A stretch of 64,000 nt of DNA, taken from Pontivivens marinum. GTDB taxonomy: Bacteria > Pseudomonadota > Alphaproteobacteria > Rhodobacterales > Rhodobacteraceae. The stretch is from contig NZ_OCTN01000001.1 in NCBI RefSeq assembly GCF_900231835.1, positions 62,001-126,000 of the forward strand, given 5' to 3'. Below are positions 43,164 through 52,902 of this stretch, piece after piece; position 1 is the stretch's first letter, and each line of letters opens with the position of its first letter. The translations under genes and the position numbers were made by a program. Under the pieces are notes generated by a model. It saw only the letters and a program-made list of their open reading frames with translations. It had not been told where the DNA came from and made no database searches.

Positions 43164-43382
43164 ATGCGACCCAGCCTACGCGCCAAAGCCATCGCCATAT
43201 GTGATGAGAAAATCGCGAAAAAGGGTGAGACCGTCGGCCTGTCCTTCTATGCGTTCTTTGCCAATAAAAACACCGATCCCGACCTGCTGATGGAGGCTGC
43301 GGAATGGTGGATCAAAACCCACGCTCTCGATCATTTTGAGAAGGCACTGAAAATCCGGGAGATGATCCGCGCGGGGAAATAG
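43164..43382 (+). CDS. Small conserved-looking protein (DUF6500-like)
   Basis: A 72-residue basic soluble protein (MRPSLRAKAIAICDEKIAKK, then GLSFYAFFANKNTDPDLLME and WWIKTHALDHFEKALKIREM) with a clean helical pattern. ATG at 43164 has GGAGCG upstream; an ATG at 43152 is a possible alternative. I recall a family of this look, DUF6500, but with moderate confidence. It sits after the terminator-like hairpin of the amino-alcohol operon and before the convergent mtlK. No function can be given. Confidence 0.68.
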   Translation: MRPSLRAKAIAICDEKIAKKGETVGLSFYAFFANKNTDPDLLMEAAEWWIKTHALDHFEKALKIREMIRAGK

Positions 43383-43385
43383 GCG

Positions 43386-43411
43386 GCGGGCTAGGTTTGC
43401 CCCCAGCCCGC
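43386..43411 (-). terminator. Hairpin between mtlK and the small gene
   Basis: GCGGGCT and AGCCCGC form a 7-bp stem with a 12-nt loop in the 34-bp gap of two convergent genes. It could serve both directions; there is no T run. Confidence 0.4.
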
Positions 43412-43416
43412 ACCAA

Positions 43417-44895
43417 TCATCCTAGACGTGCCGCGGCAAAGCTGCTCAGCGTTTCCGCCACACCCTGCGCAGCCAAGGTCGCAACAGCACCGGCAAAGGC
43501 TGTTTGCAGCACTGGGTTCTGGCCCATATCACCGAACACATCGTCGATGGACAGGAACTGCGCCGGATCGGTTTCGACGATCTGTGCCGCAGCCAGCAAT
43601 TGTGCCGCGCGCTCATCCTCCAGCGCGAAGCCGAAATCGACATCAGCGGTCATCGCGCAATATTTGCACCACAATGCCAGCTCCATCGCCAAGCCGTCCA
43701 CGGGCAAGCCTGCGGCCAGCGCATCCGTGATCGTAGGGATCACGAATTTAGGCTGGCGGTTCGACCCGTCCTGACATAGCCGCGCAATCGTGTCGCCGAT
43801 CAGCGGGTTCGAGAAACGCTCAACGCACATCGCCAGATAGTCCTCGAACTTCACACCCGGAATAGGTGTCAGAACGGGGATCACCTCGGATTGCATCAGG
43901 CTGATCAGCCAGTTGCGTACCAGTGGATCGGCCATCGCGTCATGCACATAGGTATGCCCCAACAGCGCCGCCGGATAGGCCAGCGCCGCGTGACCAGCAT
44001 TCAGCAGGCGCAGCTTCATCGTTTCAAATGGCAGAACATCTGCCACGAATTCTACGCCGACCTTTTCCAATGCGGGGCGACCTTGAGGGAAGTTATCCTC
44101 CATCACCCACTGGCGGAACGGCTCACAGGCGACGGGCGCACCGTCCTCGATGCCGAATTGCGTTGCGACCATCTCACGCTCACGCGCGGAGGTGGCAGGC
44201 GTGATGCAGTCCACCATCGAATTGGGGAAGGCGACGTTCTGCTCAATCCACGCGCCGAGTTCCGCATCCATGGCATTTGCCAGTCCCAGAACCGCCTGCT
44301 TTGTGACATGGCCGTTCTCGGGCAGGTTATCACAGGACAGGATCGTAAACGGCGGCGCACCGGCGGCGCGACGTGTAGCAAGGCCAGCGATCAGCACACC
44401 AAACACGGTTTGTGGCGATGCAGGTGCCGCAATATCCGCCTGAATGGCCGCAGCATTCAGATCAAAACCACCGGTTGCGGCATCTACGAAATAGCCCCCC
44501 TCGGTGATTGTCATCGACACGATGCGGATCGCGGGATCGGAAATGCGTGCAATGATTGCCGCCAGATCAATCTCGCAAAAATCAATCATGGAGCCGGTGA
44601 TCCGCGCCGTCAGATTGCCCGGGGCAAGCTCCACCACGGTTGTCAGCCAGTCCTGATCAAGCAGGATATTACGGCGATCCGCGTCGAAGGATTTGATCCC
44701 CGCGCCAACCAACGCCCAGTCATGCCCCTCACCCAGTGAAAACAGCTGGTCCAGATAGACTGCCATATGCGCACGGTGGAAATTCCCGACGCCAATATGG
44801 ACGATACCCGCGCGCAATGCGTCACGGTCATAGGCAGGTGTTGCAACCTGATCCGGCAAACTTGCCAGCGTAGACAGAGATAATTTCTGCGCCAT
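43417..44895 (-). CDS. mtlK: Mannitol 2-dehydrogenase (polyol-specific long-chain dehydrogenase)
   Basis: A 492-residue NAD enzyme oxidising D-mannitol to D-fructose. IVHIGVGNFHRAHMAVYLDQ is the NAD-binding start of this family, MKLRLLNAGHAALAYPAALL holds the catalytic Lys and Asn/His set, and the C-terminal half is helical. The start overlaps the smoS stop (TAATG); an ATG 12 bp upstream is an alternative. The position after smoS matches the Rhodobacter sphaeroides polyol operon. Sugars leave as fructose; no fructokinase is present here. Confidence 0.92.
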   Translation of the reverse strand: MAQKLSLSTLASLPDQVATPAYDRDALRAGIVHIGVGNFHRAHMAVYLDQLFSLGEGHDWALVGAGIKSFDADRRNILLDQDWLTTVVELAPGNLTARITGSMIDFCEIDLAAIIARISDPAIRIVSMTITEGGYFVDAATGGFDLNAAAIQADIAAPASPQTVFGVLIAGLATRRAAGAPPFTILSCDNLPENGHVTKQAVLGLANAMDAELGAWIEQNVAFPNSMVDCITPATSAREREMVATQFGIEDGAPVACEPFRQWVMEDNFPQGRPALEKVGVEFVADVLPFETMKLRLLNAGHAALAYPAALLGHTYVHDAMADPLVRNWLISLMQSEVIPVLTPIPGVKFEDYLAMCVERFSNPLIGDTIARLCQDGSNRQPKFVIPTITDALAAGLPVDGLAMELALWCKYCAMTADVDFGFALEDERAAQLLAAAQIVETDPAQFLSIDDVFGDMGQNPVLQTAFAGAVATLAAQGVAETLSSFAAARLG

Positions 44896-45662
44896 TAGTT
44901 CATCCAATTCCCGCCATCGACGTTATAAGTTTGAGCGACGATATATTCGGCATCCGGTGAGGCCAGAAAGACAGCCATTCCGGTCAGGTCGTCAGCCGTG
45001 CCCATACGCCCGTATGGAACAGCGGCGCCGACCTGCGCCTTTTTCTCGCCCGGTTGCAGGCCCTCAGCCTTGGCAAACAGGGCATCCACATGGGTCCAAT
45101 GTTCACCATCCACCACGCCGGGTGCGATTGCGTTCACGTTGATCCCGTGCTTGATCAGGTCCAGCCCCGCGGATTGCGTCAGGCTGATGATTGCCGCCTT
45201 GGTCGCGCAATAAACGCCGACCAACGCCTCTCCACGACGCCCTGCCTGCGATGCCATGTTGATGATCCGGCCACCACGGCCCTGCGCGATCATCACCTTG
45301 GCCACCGCCTGCAACATGAACAGCGACCCCGCAACATTCACTGAAAACAGCCGGTCATAGCTGGCCCGCGTGATATCCACGATGGGGGCCATGTCGAACA
45401 AAGCTGCGTTGTTGATCAGGATGTCGATACCGCCAAGTTGGTCGGCGGTGCTGTTCACACAGGCATCAATGCTCGCTTGGTCCGAGACATCGACCTGCAC
45501 TGCGATTGCCCCGATCTCGTCGGCTGCACGCTGTGCAGCCGCGAGGTCGATATCGGCAAGTGCGACCTGAGCGCCCTGTGCGATATAGGCCCTCGCAAAT
45601 GCGAGCCCTATACCACGTGCCCCCCCCGTAATAAGGGCGGTCTTACCTGCCAGCCGTGTCAT
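44895..45662 (-). CDS. smoS: Sorbitol dehydrogenase, short-chain type
   Basis: A 255-residue [23 protein letters not shown] is the NAD site, NNAALFDM the NNAG-like block, [20 protein letters not shown] followed by TK the Ser/Tyr-x3-Lys catalytic set, and [11 protein letters not shown] the substrate loop typical of Rhodobacter SmoS. It oxidises D-sorbitol to D-fructose and related polyols. The ATG overlaps the smoK stop (4 bp), the stop overlaps mtlK. Expected cytoplasmic tetramer. Confidence 0.94.
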   Translation of the reverse strand: MTRLAGKTALITGGARGIGLAFARAYIAQGAQVALADIDLAAAQRAADEIGAIAVQVDVSDQASIDACVNSTADQLGGIDILINNAALFDMAPIVDITRASYDRLFSVNVAGSLFMLQAVAKVMIAQGRGGRIINMASQAGRRGEALVGVYCATKAAIISLTQSAGLDLIKHGINVNAIAPGVVDGEHWTHVDALFAKAEGLQPGEKKAQVGAAVPYGRMGTADDLTGMAVFLASPDAEYIVAQTYNVDGGNWMN

Positions 45663-46663
45663 GCCAGACGCAGTCCGTCCGCGCCAAAGCGGTGCAGCTT
45701 ATCCATATCAGGCGACAGATAGATCGTGTCGCCGTGATGCACGGCCATCTCACCGCTGACACGAACCGTGATCAGATCGGTCAGGCCCGTATCGTGGACG
45801 TGCAGGAACGTGTCTGAGCCAAGATGCTCGGATACGCCAACGCGGCCCTTCCACATGCCACTTTCGGTGGACACGTTCAGATGCTCGGGACGAATGCCGA
45901 CGGTATCACCGCCTAGCTTGGTCGCTTCCTCACCGCTGAACAGGTTCATTTTTGGTGAACCGATAAAGCCAGCAACGAAGGTATTGCGTGGGCGGTGGTA
46001 CAATTCCAGCGGGCCACCGACCTGCTCGATATTACCGGCCTGCAAGACCACGATCTTGTCCGCCATGGTCATCGCCTCAACCTGATCGTGCGTCACGTAG
46101 ATCATGGTCGTGGCGAGCTTTTTGTGCAGCTCCGAGATTTCCATCCGCATGCCGACACGCAGCGCAGCGTCGAGGTTGGACAGCGGCTCATCGAACAGGA
46201 AGGCAGCAGGCTCACGCACAATGGCGCGGCCAATTGCAACCCGCTGACGCTGACCACCCGAGAGCTGACCGGGACGGCGCTCCAGATAATCGGTCAGGTT
46301 CAGCACGCTTGCGGCGGCCTCGACCTTGGCGTTTTGCTCTTCCTTGCTCATGCCTGCCATGCGCAGCGGGAACGCGATATTTTTGCGAACCGACATGTGC
46401 GGATACAGTGCGTAGGACTGGAATACCATCGCCAGACCACGTTTTGCAGGCGAGGTTTCCGTGGCATTGCGCCCGTCAATCTCGATGCTGCCGGAAGTCA
46501 CATCCTCCAGACCTGCAATCAAACGCATCAGCGTGGACTTACCACAGCCCGACGGGCCAACAAAAACCACGAACTCACCTTCGTTGATTTCAAGGTCGAG
46601 CGGCGGGATGACTTGGACATCACCAAAACTTTTGGTGATCTGCTTGAGAGTAATATTGCCCAT
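45659..46663 (-). CDS. smoK: Polyol ABC transporter ATP-binding protein SmoK
   Basis: A 334-residue ATPase of the MalK type: Walker [11 protein letters not shown]-loop [13 protein letters not shown], signature [20 protein letters not shown], Walker [12 protein letters not shown], His-switch VTHDQ, then a C-terminal TOBE regulatory region (GIRPEHL). It drives sorbitol/mannitol uptake with SmoEFG. The ATG at 46663 overlaps the smoG stop (TAATG). An in-frame reading upstream lies inside smoG and is not real. Confidence 0.95.
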   Translation of the reverse strand: MGNITLKQITKSFGDVQVIPPLDLEINEGEFVVFVGPSGCGKSTLMRLIAGLEDVTSGSIEIDGRNATETSPAKRGLAMVFQSYALYPHMSVRKNIAFPLRMAGMSKEEQNAKVEAAASVLNLTDYLERRPGQLSGGQRQRVAIGRAIVREPAAFLFDEPLSNLDAALRVGMRMEISELHKKLATTMIYVTHDQVEAMTMADKIVVLQAGNIEQVGGPLELYHRPRNTFVAGFIGSPKMNLFSGEEATKLGGDTVGIRPEHLNVSTESGMWKGRVGVSEHLGSDTFLHVHDTGLTDLITVRVSGEMAVHHGDTIYLSPDMDKLHRFGADGLRLA

Positions 46664-47493
46664 TACTTTACGGCTCCGAATGTGAGGCCCCGGACGAGCT
46701 GTTTCTGAGAGAACCAACCCATGATCAGGATAGGCGCGATGGCCATTGTGGATGCAGCGGAGAGCTTCGCGTAGAACAGTCCCTCCGGGCTGGAATAGCT
46801 GGCGATGAAGGCTGTCAACGGCGCCGATTTGGCGGCTGTCAGGTTCAGCGTCCAGAATGCTTCGTTCCAGGCAAGGATGATGTTCAGCAACACGGTCGAG
46901 GCAATGCCCGGAACCGCCATTGGCGTCAGCACGTACAGGATTTCGGACTTCAACGTCGCGCCATCCATGCGGGCTGCCTCCAGAATCTCACCAGGGATCT
47001 CCTTGAAGTAAGTGTACAACATCCAGACAATGATCGGCAGGTTGATCAGCGTCAGGATCACCACCAGCGCAAGGCGGCTATCCAGAACACCAAGGTCGCG
47101 GCTGATCAGATAGATCGGGATCAGCACACCCACCGGTGGAAGCATCTTTGTGGACAGCATCCACATCAGAACATCCTTGGTCCGTTTCCCCGGAACAAAG
47201 GCCATCGACCATGCGGCAGGCACCGCAATAATCAGACCCAGCAACGTGGAACCGAGAGAGATGATAACGGAGTTCATGAAGTGCAGCGGATAGTTCGACC
47301 GCTCGTTCACGACGTTATAATTCTCCAACGTCCAATCGAACCAGAACAACGAGGGCGGATCAGCAATCGCTTCTGCCTCGGTTTTGAAGCTGGTGATGAT
47401 GGTCCACAGGATGGGGAAAAAGATCGCCATCCCGATAGTCCAAGCCGCCAGAGTGGCGATGAGCTTACGTTTTTGTGTAACAGCACGTGCCAT
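46663..47493 (-). CDS. smoG: Polyol ABC transporter permease SmoG
   Basis: A 276-residue membrane protein of the MalG type with six helices. The coupling [20 protein letters not shown] is the EAA motif. A first helix lies at residues 15-35 ([20 protein letters not shown]). It forms the channel with SmoF. The ATG at 47493 starts 2 bp after the smoF stop; a TTG two codons upstream is less likely. Confidence 0.94.
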   Translation of the reverse strand: MARAVTQKRKLIATLAAWTIGMAIFFPILWTIITSFKTEAEAIADPPSLFWFDWTLENYNVVNERSNYPLHFMNSVIISLGSTLLGLIIAVPAAWSMAFVPGKRTKDVLMWMLSTKMLPPVGVLIPIYLISRDLGVLDSRLALVVILTLINLPIIVWMLYTYFKEIPGEILEAARMDGATLKSEILYVLTPMAVPGIASTVLLNIILAWNEAFWTLNLTAAKSAPLTAFIASYSSPEGLFYAKLSAASTMAIAPILIMGWFSQKQLVRGLTFGAVK

Positions 47494-47495
47494 GA

Positions 47496-48368
47496 TCAAG
47501 CGTCCAGATTCTTGCCGATCATCCGCATCAGGAAGATCGCAACGATGTTGGCAAGGATGATGGCAATAACACCACCGGCGGAACCTTCGCCCACGTCATA
47601 GTTCAGCAGGCTTTCTGCATAGACGAGGTAAGTCAGGTTGGTACTGGCCGTGCCCGGGCCACCATTTGTGGTCACCAAAATCTCAGCAAAGATCGACAGC
47701 AAGAAGATCGTCTGGATCAGGATCACAACCGTAATTGCGCGGCTAAGATGCGGCAGCGTAATGAACCAGAAGCGGCTCAACGGGCTGGCACCATCCATCT
47801 CGGCGGCTTCCATCTGCTCACTGTCGAGAGACTGGATCGCCGTCAGCAGGATCAGCGTCGCAAAGGGCAGCCACTGCCAGCTAACAATCCCGATAATGGA
47901 CAGTAGCGGCGCCTGGCTGAGGAAGTCATAGGGCTGCAAACCAACCGCCTTTGCCGCATAGGCAAACAGGCCGTTTACAGGGTTCATGAACATGTTCTTC
48001 CATACCAGTGCGGACACAGTCGGCATGACAAAGAACGGTGCAATCACCAGAATACGAACAATTCCCTGACCAAACATCGGTTGGTCCAACAGGATCGCCA
48101 GCAACACACCCAACACAACAGTGATGATCAGAACCCCCAGGACCAGCGCGAGCGTATTGGTCAGCGCGTCCATAAAGGCGGGATTGGTCAGGAAGTTTTC
48201 GTAGTTACGAAACCCTACCCAACCGGTGCGGTCCGGTGTCAGCAACCGGTAGCGGCGGAATGAATAATACAGGGTCATACACAGCGGGATCAGCATCCAG
48301 CCCAACAGCAGAACTGTGGCAGGTGCGATCATGAAGCGAGCAGCTGTGCGTGAATGCTGAGTCGACAT
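47496..48368 (-). CDS. smoF: Polyol ABC transporter permease SmoF
   Basis: A 290-residue MalF-type permease with six helices (FMIAPATVLLLGWMLIPLCM, LVLGVLIITVVLGVLLAIL and others) and the EAA motif EAAEMDGASPLSRFWFITLP. AGGAGT lies before the ATG at 48368. A GC-rich hairpin separates it from the binding protein gene smoE. Partner of SmoG. Confidence 0.94.
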   Translation of the reverse strand: MSTQHSRTAARFMIAPATVLLLGWMLIPLCMTLYYSFRRYRLLTPDRTGWVGFRNYENFLTNPAFMDALTNTLALVLGVLIITVVLGVLLAILLDQPMFGQGIVRILVIAPFFVMPTVSALVWKNMFMNPVNGLFAYAAKAVGLQPYDFLSQAPLLSIIGIVSWQWLPFATLILLTAIQSLDSEQMEAAEMDGASPLSRFWFITLPHLSRAITVVILIQTIFLLSIFAEILVTTNGGPGTASTNLTYLVYAESLLNYDVGEGSAGGVIAIILANIVAIFLMRMIGKNLDA

Positions 48369-48450
48369 GAAAGGTACTCCTAGTCGGTCGGATAAAGGAC
48401 CGTTGGCCCGTCCTTCATCCGACAACCATGCAGCAAAACGAGATTAATGT

Positions 48451-48482
48451 GCGCGGAGTGGTCGGGAGCGGCCACTCCGCGC
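48451..48482 (-). promoter_or_regulatory. Intercistronic hairpin between smoE and smoF
   Basis: GCGCGGAGTGG and CCACTCCGCGC pair over 11 bp (13 with inner pairs) 15 bp after the smoE stop. No T run is present. Such hairpins protect the binding-protein message and keep it more abundant than the permease part. Confidence 0.65.
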
Positions 48483-48497
48483 GGGAGGAAGTGCGGC

Positions 48498-49802
48498 TTA
48501 GTAGCCTGCATCTTCCATTTCGTTGGTGGTCAGCGCCTGCGCATTGGCAAGTGCATCCTCAACGCTCGTGGTGCCTGCGAGTGCAGCAGAGAACTGCTGA
48601 CCAACGGCTGTCGCGATGCCCTGGAATTCAGGAATAGCGACGAACTGAACGCCAGTGTAGGGGACCGGATCGACAGATGGGTTGGTCGGGTCAGCGGAGT
48701 TGATGCTGTCCAGTGTCATCTGTGCGAATGGCACGTCTACGTAGTTCTCGTTCTCGTACAGGGATGTACGTGTGCCCGGAGGAACGTTTGCCCAACCTTC
48801 GTTTGCAGCCACCAGTGCGGTGTACTCCTTGGAAGTTGCCCACTGAACGAATGCCTTGGCAGCATCAGGCGAATCTGTGCCTGCCGGGATTGCCAGGGAC
48901 CATGCCCACAACCAGTTACCACGACGGCCAAGGCCATTGTCAGGTGCCAGGGCGTAACCAACCGAGTCCGCAACCTGCGAGTCATCAGGGTTAGACACGA
49001 AGGACGCCGCAACAGTTGCGTCGATCCACATGCCGCACTTGCCGGTTTGGAACAGTGTCAGGTTTTCGTTGAAGCCGTTGTTGGATGCACCGGGAGGGCC
49101 CGATTCATTCATCATGTCGATGTAGAAGTTCAGGGTGTTGGACCATGCTTCGCCGTCGAACTGTGCGTTCCACTCTTCGTCGAACCACTTACCGCCGAAC
49201 GAGTTGTTCATGGCAGTCAGGAACGCCATGTTCTCGCCCCAGCCGGCCTTGCCGCGCAGGCAGATGCCGTACACTTCGTTGTCACGGTCGGTCATTGCCG
49301 CAGCCGCGTCACGAATGAACTCCCATGTTGGCGCCTCAGGCATTTCCAGCCCGGCAGCAGCCATCAGGTCTTCGCGGTACATAACCATCGAGGATTCGCC
49401 GTAGAACGGTGCCGCATACAGCTCACCATCAACAGTCAGACCGCCGCGGATCGCTGGCAGAATGTCGTCTGCGTCCCACTCGGCAGGCAGGTCGTTCAGC
49501 GAGAGCAGCCAGTCCTGAGCACCCCAGATAGGAACTTCGTACGTGCCGATGGTCATCACGTCGTACTGGCCGCCATTGGTGGCGATGTCAGTGGTGACGC
49601 GCTGACGCAGGATGTTCTCCTCCAGCGTAACCCACTCCAGCTCGATGCCGGGGTTTTGTGCTTCGAACTCGGATGCGAGGCCCTGCATACGAACCATATC
49701 GCCGTTATTCACGGTTGCGATGGTCAGTGTCTCAGCGGATGCAATGCCCGCGACAGTGCAAAGAGCCGTGGCGCCCAGAAGGCCGCGGAATGTCGTTTTC
49801 AT
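48498..49802 (-). CDS. smoE: Polyol ABC transporter substrate-binding protein SmoE
   Basis: A 434-residue periplasmic binding protein. Residues 1-24 are a Sec signal peptide (MKTTFRGLLGATALCTVAGI, then ASAET). The mature part resembles MalE-type group-1 proteins: LASEFEAQNPGIELEWVTLE, GQYDVMTIGTYEVPIWGAQD, TGKCGMWIDATVAASFV. GGGAGG precedes the ATG at 49802. It binds sorbitol/mannitol. An operator-like palindrome lies 42 bp upstream. Confidence 0.94.
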   Translation of the reverse strand: MKTTFRGLLGATALCTVAGIASAETLTIATVNNGDMVRMQGLASEFEAQNPGIELEWVTLEENILRQRVTTDIATNGGQYDVMTIGTYEVPIWGAQDWLLSLNDLPAEWDADDILPAIRGGLTVDGELYAAPFYGESSMVMYREDLMAAAGLEMPEAPTWEFIRDAAAAMTDRDNEVYGICLRGKAGWGENMAFLTAMNNSFGGKWFDEEWNAQFDGEAWSNTLNFYIDMMNESGPPGASNNGFNENLTLFQTGKCGMWIDATVAASFVSNPDDSQVADSVGYALAPDNGLGRRGNWLWAWSLAIPAGTDSPDAAKAFVQWATSKEYTALVAANEGWANVPPGTRTSLYENENYVDVPFAQMTLDSINSADPTNPSVDPVPYTGVQFVAIPEFQGIATAVGQQFSAALAGTTSVEDALANAQALTTNEMEDAGY

Positions 49803-49843
49803 AGTTTCCTCCCAATGCCCTTGATCGGGCAAATGCTTATGTC

Positions 49844-49859
49844 GTGAGCAATTACTCAC
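49844..49859. promoter_or_regulatory. SorC-type operator upstream of smoE
   Basis: GTGAGCAATTACTCAC is an inverted repeat (GTGAG-CAATTA-CTCAC) 42 bp before the smoE start and behind the SorC gene. It resembles TGAGCAATTGCTCA-like sites of SorC/LsrR regulators. A half-site (ATTGCTC) stands at 51613-51619 before the HAD gene. Confidence 0.6.
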
Positions 49860-49939
49860 ATTAGTTTTGATTCGTGTCAACACAGTTGCGCACGTGCCTT
49901 TGCAGCGCGCGCTAAAAACATACCGTAAATGAAAGAATA

Positions 49940-50893
49940 TTAGCCTGCGGCCAAAACAGCCTCAGCCGTGGCCTCGTCCGTGATCAACGCATTGATCAAC
50001 TGACCGGTTAGCGCGCCACGGATGGCGGAAACCTTGGCCGGTCCATTGGCGATACCCACAACCTGCCGGTCATGCGCCTGTGTCAGCGGCGCAGAGGCGA
50101 CGCGATCATTGAACCCGCCGGTCACAACATTGCCGCTGCGATCGAACACCCAGCTGGTGATTTCGCCGACAACATCAGCCGCCTTTAGCGCGATAACCTC
50201 ATCTGAAGTCATAAATCCGTCCACAACCAGCGGTGCGCCCAAATCAATCTGCCCAACACCGACAAAGGTCACGTCCGCCTGCTCACACAGATCCAGCGTG
50301 TTGCGCACCGGCTCCTGCGAATGCAGAATTTGCAGTTCTTCGAGATTGCGGGCCAAAACGGGTAACGGCATCGGATAGTGCCGTGCCTCGACCCGTTCGG
50401 CCAATCGGATAACCACGTTATAGGGTGTGGCGGAGCCGTCTGACATCATGTTGCCAAGGCGCGAAACGATCCGGTGCTGTGGGCATTTCATCATCGGCAA
50501 ATGTTCGACACAGGCCCGCAGCGCGCGCCCCGTTCCCAGCGCCAGAATCTTTGGCTCCTTGGATTTCAGATGCCGCTCCATCTCCGCCGCGCCGGCAATC
50601 GCGACGCCGGACAACAATCCGGGGGCGTCGGGGTCGCTTGGCACGACCTCGGCAAAGCGCAATCCGAATCGCTCTTTCAGTGCACGGCTCAGTTCCATAC
50701 AGCGGGCGATTGGGTGGTCTAAACGGACCTTTACCAGCTTCTCTGACACCGCGGTTGAGACCAGCCGCTGCGCCGATTGGCGCGACACGCCCAGCTTTCG
50801 CGCGATCTCATCCTGCGTGTTTCCGGCGACGTAATACAGCCAGCCGGCACGCGCAGCGTCATCCAGTTTGCCGCTATCGCCCTTGCCCGCCAT
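49940..50893 (-). CDS. SorC/DeoR-type polyol operon regulator
   Basis: A 317-residue regulator. Residues about 8-55 contain a helix-turn-helix (AARAGWLYYVAGNTQDEIAR, then KLGVSRQSAQRLVSTAVSEK). Residues 60-310 are the SorC sugar-binding domain (ILALGTGRALRACVEHLPM, VTFVGVGQIDLGAPLVVDGF, VVGIANGPAKVSAIRGALTG). It senses a sugar phosphate or polyol and controls the smo genes. ATG at 50893 is preferred for ribosome-site spacing; 50902 is in frame too. It overlaps the end of the HAD gene by 20 bp. A perfect 18-bp palindrome lies directly upstream. Confidence 0.91.
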   Translation of the reverse strand: MAGKGDSGKLDDAARAGWLYYVAGNTQDEIARKLGVSRQSAQRLVSTAVSEKLVKVRLDHPIARCMELSRALKERFGLRFAEVVPSDPDAPGLLSGVAIAGAAEMERHLKSKEPKILALGTGRALRACVEHLPMMKCPQHRIVSRLGNMMSDGSATPYNVVIRLAERVEARHYPMPLPVLARNLEELQILHSQEPVRNTLDLCEQADVTFVGVGQIDLGAPLVVDGFMTSDEVIALKAADVVGEITSWVFDRSGNVVTGGFNDRVASAPLTQAHDRQVVGIANGPAKVSAIRGALTGQLINALITDEATAEAVLAAG

Positions 50894-51563
50894 GACCACC
50901 ATCCCTGAAATGCATTTCAGGCGCTAATAGGCCTAGCTCAGACCAGTTGTCAAAAGTTACTACAGTGTCCGGATGCTTCAAAACCCTGCCGCGCAGGTGC
51001 AATCCACCCGTATAGCGCAGCACACGCATATTGGCCGCCAGTGCAGCCTGCACCCCCGGCACGGAATCCTCAATAACCAGACAACGTGCTGGATCTACGC
51101 CAATTTTTCGGGCTGCATGCAGGAATAAATCCGGCGCTGGCTTGCCGTTTTTCACCTCGGATGCGGTGAAAACACGCCCCTCGAACCAGTGGGCCAAACC
51201 CGTGATACGCAAAGAATTAGAAACTCGTTCCGGACTGCTGCTCGTCGCGACACACCATGGCGTTTGCAGTCGGGTCAGCATTTCCTCCAGGCCATCAGTC
51301 GGGTGTAAATGCGTTTCAAACTCCGCCAAAAGATCGGCGCGATAGCTGGCCTCGAACCCCTCAGGCAGTGCTACGTTCCAGCGGTTACGGATATCCTGTG
51401 CAACCGTCGGAAAACTGCGCCCCACGAAATTTGCGCAGAAGTAGTCAATATCCACATCGATATCCAGCTTCGCCAGCGCCTTGATCAGCACCTGCGCGCT
51501 CAACCCCTCGCTGTCGATCAGCACGCCGTCGCAATCGAAAATTACCAGATCAATTTCGTTCAT
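50874..51563 (-). CDS. HAD-family phosphatase of the polyol operon
   Basis: A 229-residue HAD hydrolase (beta-phosphoglucomutase/phosphatase subgroup). Motif I is FDCDGVLIDSE, motif II CVATSSSPERV, motif III Lys in EVKNGKPAPDLFL, motif IV CLVIEDSVPGVQAA. It probably hydrolyses a sugar or polyol phosphate. ATG at 51563 is supported by GAGGGCGGAT; in-frame ATGs at 51575 and 51614 are possible. First gene of the polyol operon and divergent from the FAD oxidase. Confidence 0.9.
   Translation of the reverse strand: MNEIDLVIFDCDGVLIDSEGLSAQVLIKALAKLDIDVDIDYFCANFVGRSFPTVAQDIRNRWNVALPEGFEASYRADLLAEFETHLHPTDGLEEMLTRLQTPWCVATSSSPERVSNSLRITGLAHWFEGRVFTASEVKNGKPAPDLFLHAARKIGVDPARCLVIEDSVPGVQAALAANMRVLRYTGGLHLRGRVLKHPDTVVTFDNWSELGLLAPEMHFRDGGHGGQGR
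50904..50921. promoter_or_regulatory. Perfect 18-bp palindrome before the SorC gene
   Basis: CCTGAAATGCATTTCAGG is fully symmetric. It overlaps the last codons of the HAD gene and ends 2-11 bp before the SorC start, so it could be an autoregulatory operator or an RNA hairpin around the ribosome site. Confidence 0.45.
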
Positions 51564-51642
51564 ATCCGCCCTCATGTCTGGACGCAGAAAAGCGGATCGG
51601 TCAGGCTTTGTCATTGCTCTTTTCCAGCACAGACGAGGTTAG

Positions 51643-52902
51643 ATGACAAAGCCCCCCGGCCTGTGGCGCGACACCTGCGCCGAGCCAGCCACGCACACGC
51701 CGTTGAACGGCGACATCTCAACCGAAATCGCCGTGATTGGCGGCGGTTTTACCGGCCTGTCCACCGCGCTGCATTTGGCGCAGGCGGGCAGCGGCGTGCA
51801 TGTGTTGGAGGCAGGGGAGATTGGAACCGGCGCATCGGGGCGAAATGTTGGTTTGGTCAATGCAGGTCTATGGCTGCCCCCCGCCGCCATTCGGGCAAAG
51901 CTGGGCGCGGACATCGGCGACACGCTCGTCAGCCTGCTGGGCGATGCGCCCCGAACCGTATTCTCGCTGATTGAGAAACATCAGATACAATGTGAGGCAA
52001 CGCAATCGGGCACGATCCATGTTTCAAGCACCGCACGCGGAACGACGGACCTGCGCGACCGCGCCGCGATGTGGCAGCAACTAGGTGCACCGGTTCGCCT
52101 GTTAGATGCGCAGGAAACAGCGCAGCGCACCGGCACGGCGCATTTCACCGCTGGCCTGTTCGATGCCCGCGCGGGAACAGTGCAACCGCTGGGTTATGCC
52201 CGTGGCCTTGCCCGCATTGCGACGGCCGCTGGAGCGACAATTTCAACCCAAAGCGGCGTTACGGAAATCACCCGCGATAGCGATAACTGGCGGCTGGAGA
52301 CAGCAACCGGCACGCTAACCGCCCGCCGCGTGGTGATGGCCACCAACACCTATACAGGGGCGCTATGGCCTGACTTTCAGAAATATCAGAGCCGTATCAA
52401 TTACTTCCAGCTTGCGTCAGAGCCGCTTGGCGAGCGGGCTGCGCATATCCTGCCGGGGGGTGAAGGGATTTGGGATTGCGGCACCATCATGGTGTCCCTG
52501 CGCCGCGATCAGGCGGGGCGGATCATCCTCGGCTCAATGGGGCGCATCGTTGAAACGGCGCGCCTTAGCCAGCGATGGGCGGACAAGACTCTGGCACGCC
52601 TGCTGCCCGATATTGGCCCCGTAAAGTGGGACAGCGCATGGCACGGCAGCATCGGCATCACGCCGGATAAGCTGCCCCGCATCGTGCAATTGGCCGACGG
52701 TATCTACGCGCCATTCGGCTATAATGGACGCGGCATCGCGCCGGGCACGGCCTTTGGCAAGGCGATGGCGGGGATGTTGACGGGCACGGGCAGCTTACCC
52801 CTGCCTCTGAGCCAGCCAACACCGCTGCGCGCACCACGGCTATATGCCAAGGCCCTCGATCTAAGCCTGTTGGCGCATAAGGCATTGCGGACAGTGGCTT
52901 AG
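51643..52902 (+). CDS. FAD-dependent amine oxidase (DAO family, PuuB/OrdL-like)
   Basis: A 419-residue flavoprotein. [20 protein letters not shown] is the FAD dinucleotide motif, [14 protein letters not shown] the covalent/tight FAD region of gamma-glutamylputrescine oxidase-like enzymes, and [19 protein letters not shown] the C-terminal FAD loop. Such enzymes oxidise an amine or N-substituted amino acid with oxygen. GAGG precedes the ATG. It is divergent from the polyol operon and converges with cobT, overlapping by 4 bp. Substrate unknown. Confidence 0.89.
   Translation: MTKPPGLWRDTCAEPATHTPLNGDISTEIAVIGGGFTGLSTALHLAQAGSGVHVLEAGEIGTGASGRNVGLVNAGLWLPPAAIRAKLGADIGDTLVSLLGDAPRTVFSLIEKHQIQCEATQSGTIHVSSTARGTTDLRDRAAMWQQLGAPVRLLDAQETAQRTGTAHFTAGLFDARAGTVQPLGYARGLARIATAAGATISTQSGVTEITRDSDNWRLETATGTLTARRVVMATNTYTGALWPDFQKYQSRINYFQLASEPLGERAAHILPGGEGIWDCGTIMVSLRRDQAGRIILGSMGRIVETARLSQRWADKTLARLLPDIGPVKWDSAWHGSIGITPDKLPRIVQLADGIYAPFGYNGRGIAPGTAFGKAMAGMLTGTGSLPLPLSQPTPLRAPRLYAKALDLSLLAHKALRTVA

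Noticed and set aside
48447-49847. 466-residue plus-strand frame opposite smoE
   Set aside because: Cys/Val/Arg-rich shadow; the minus-strand binding protein has a signal peptide and family motifs.
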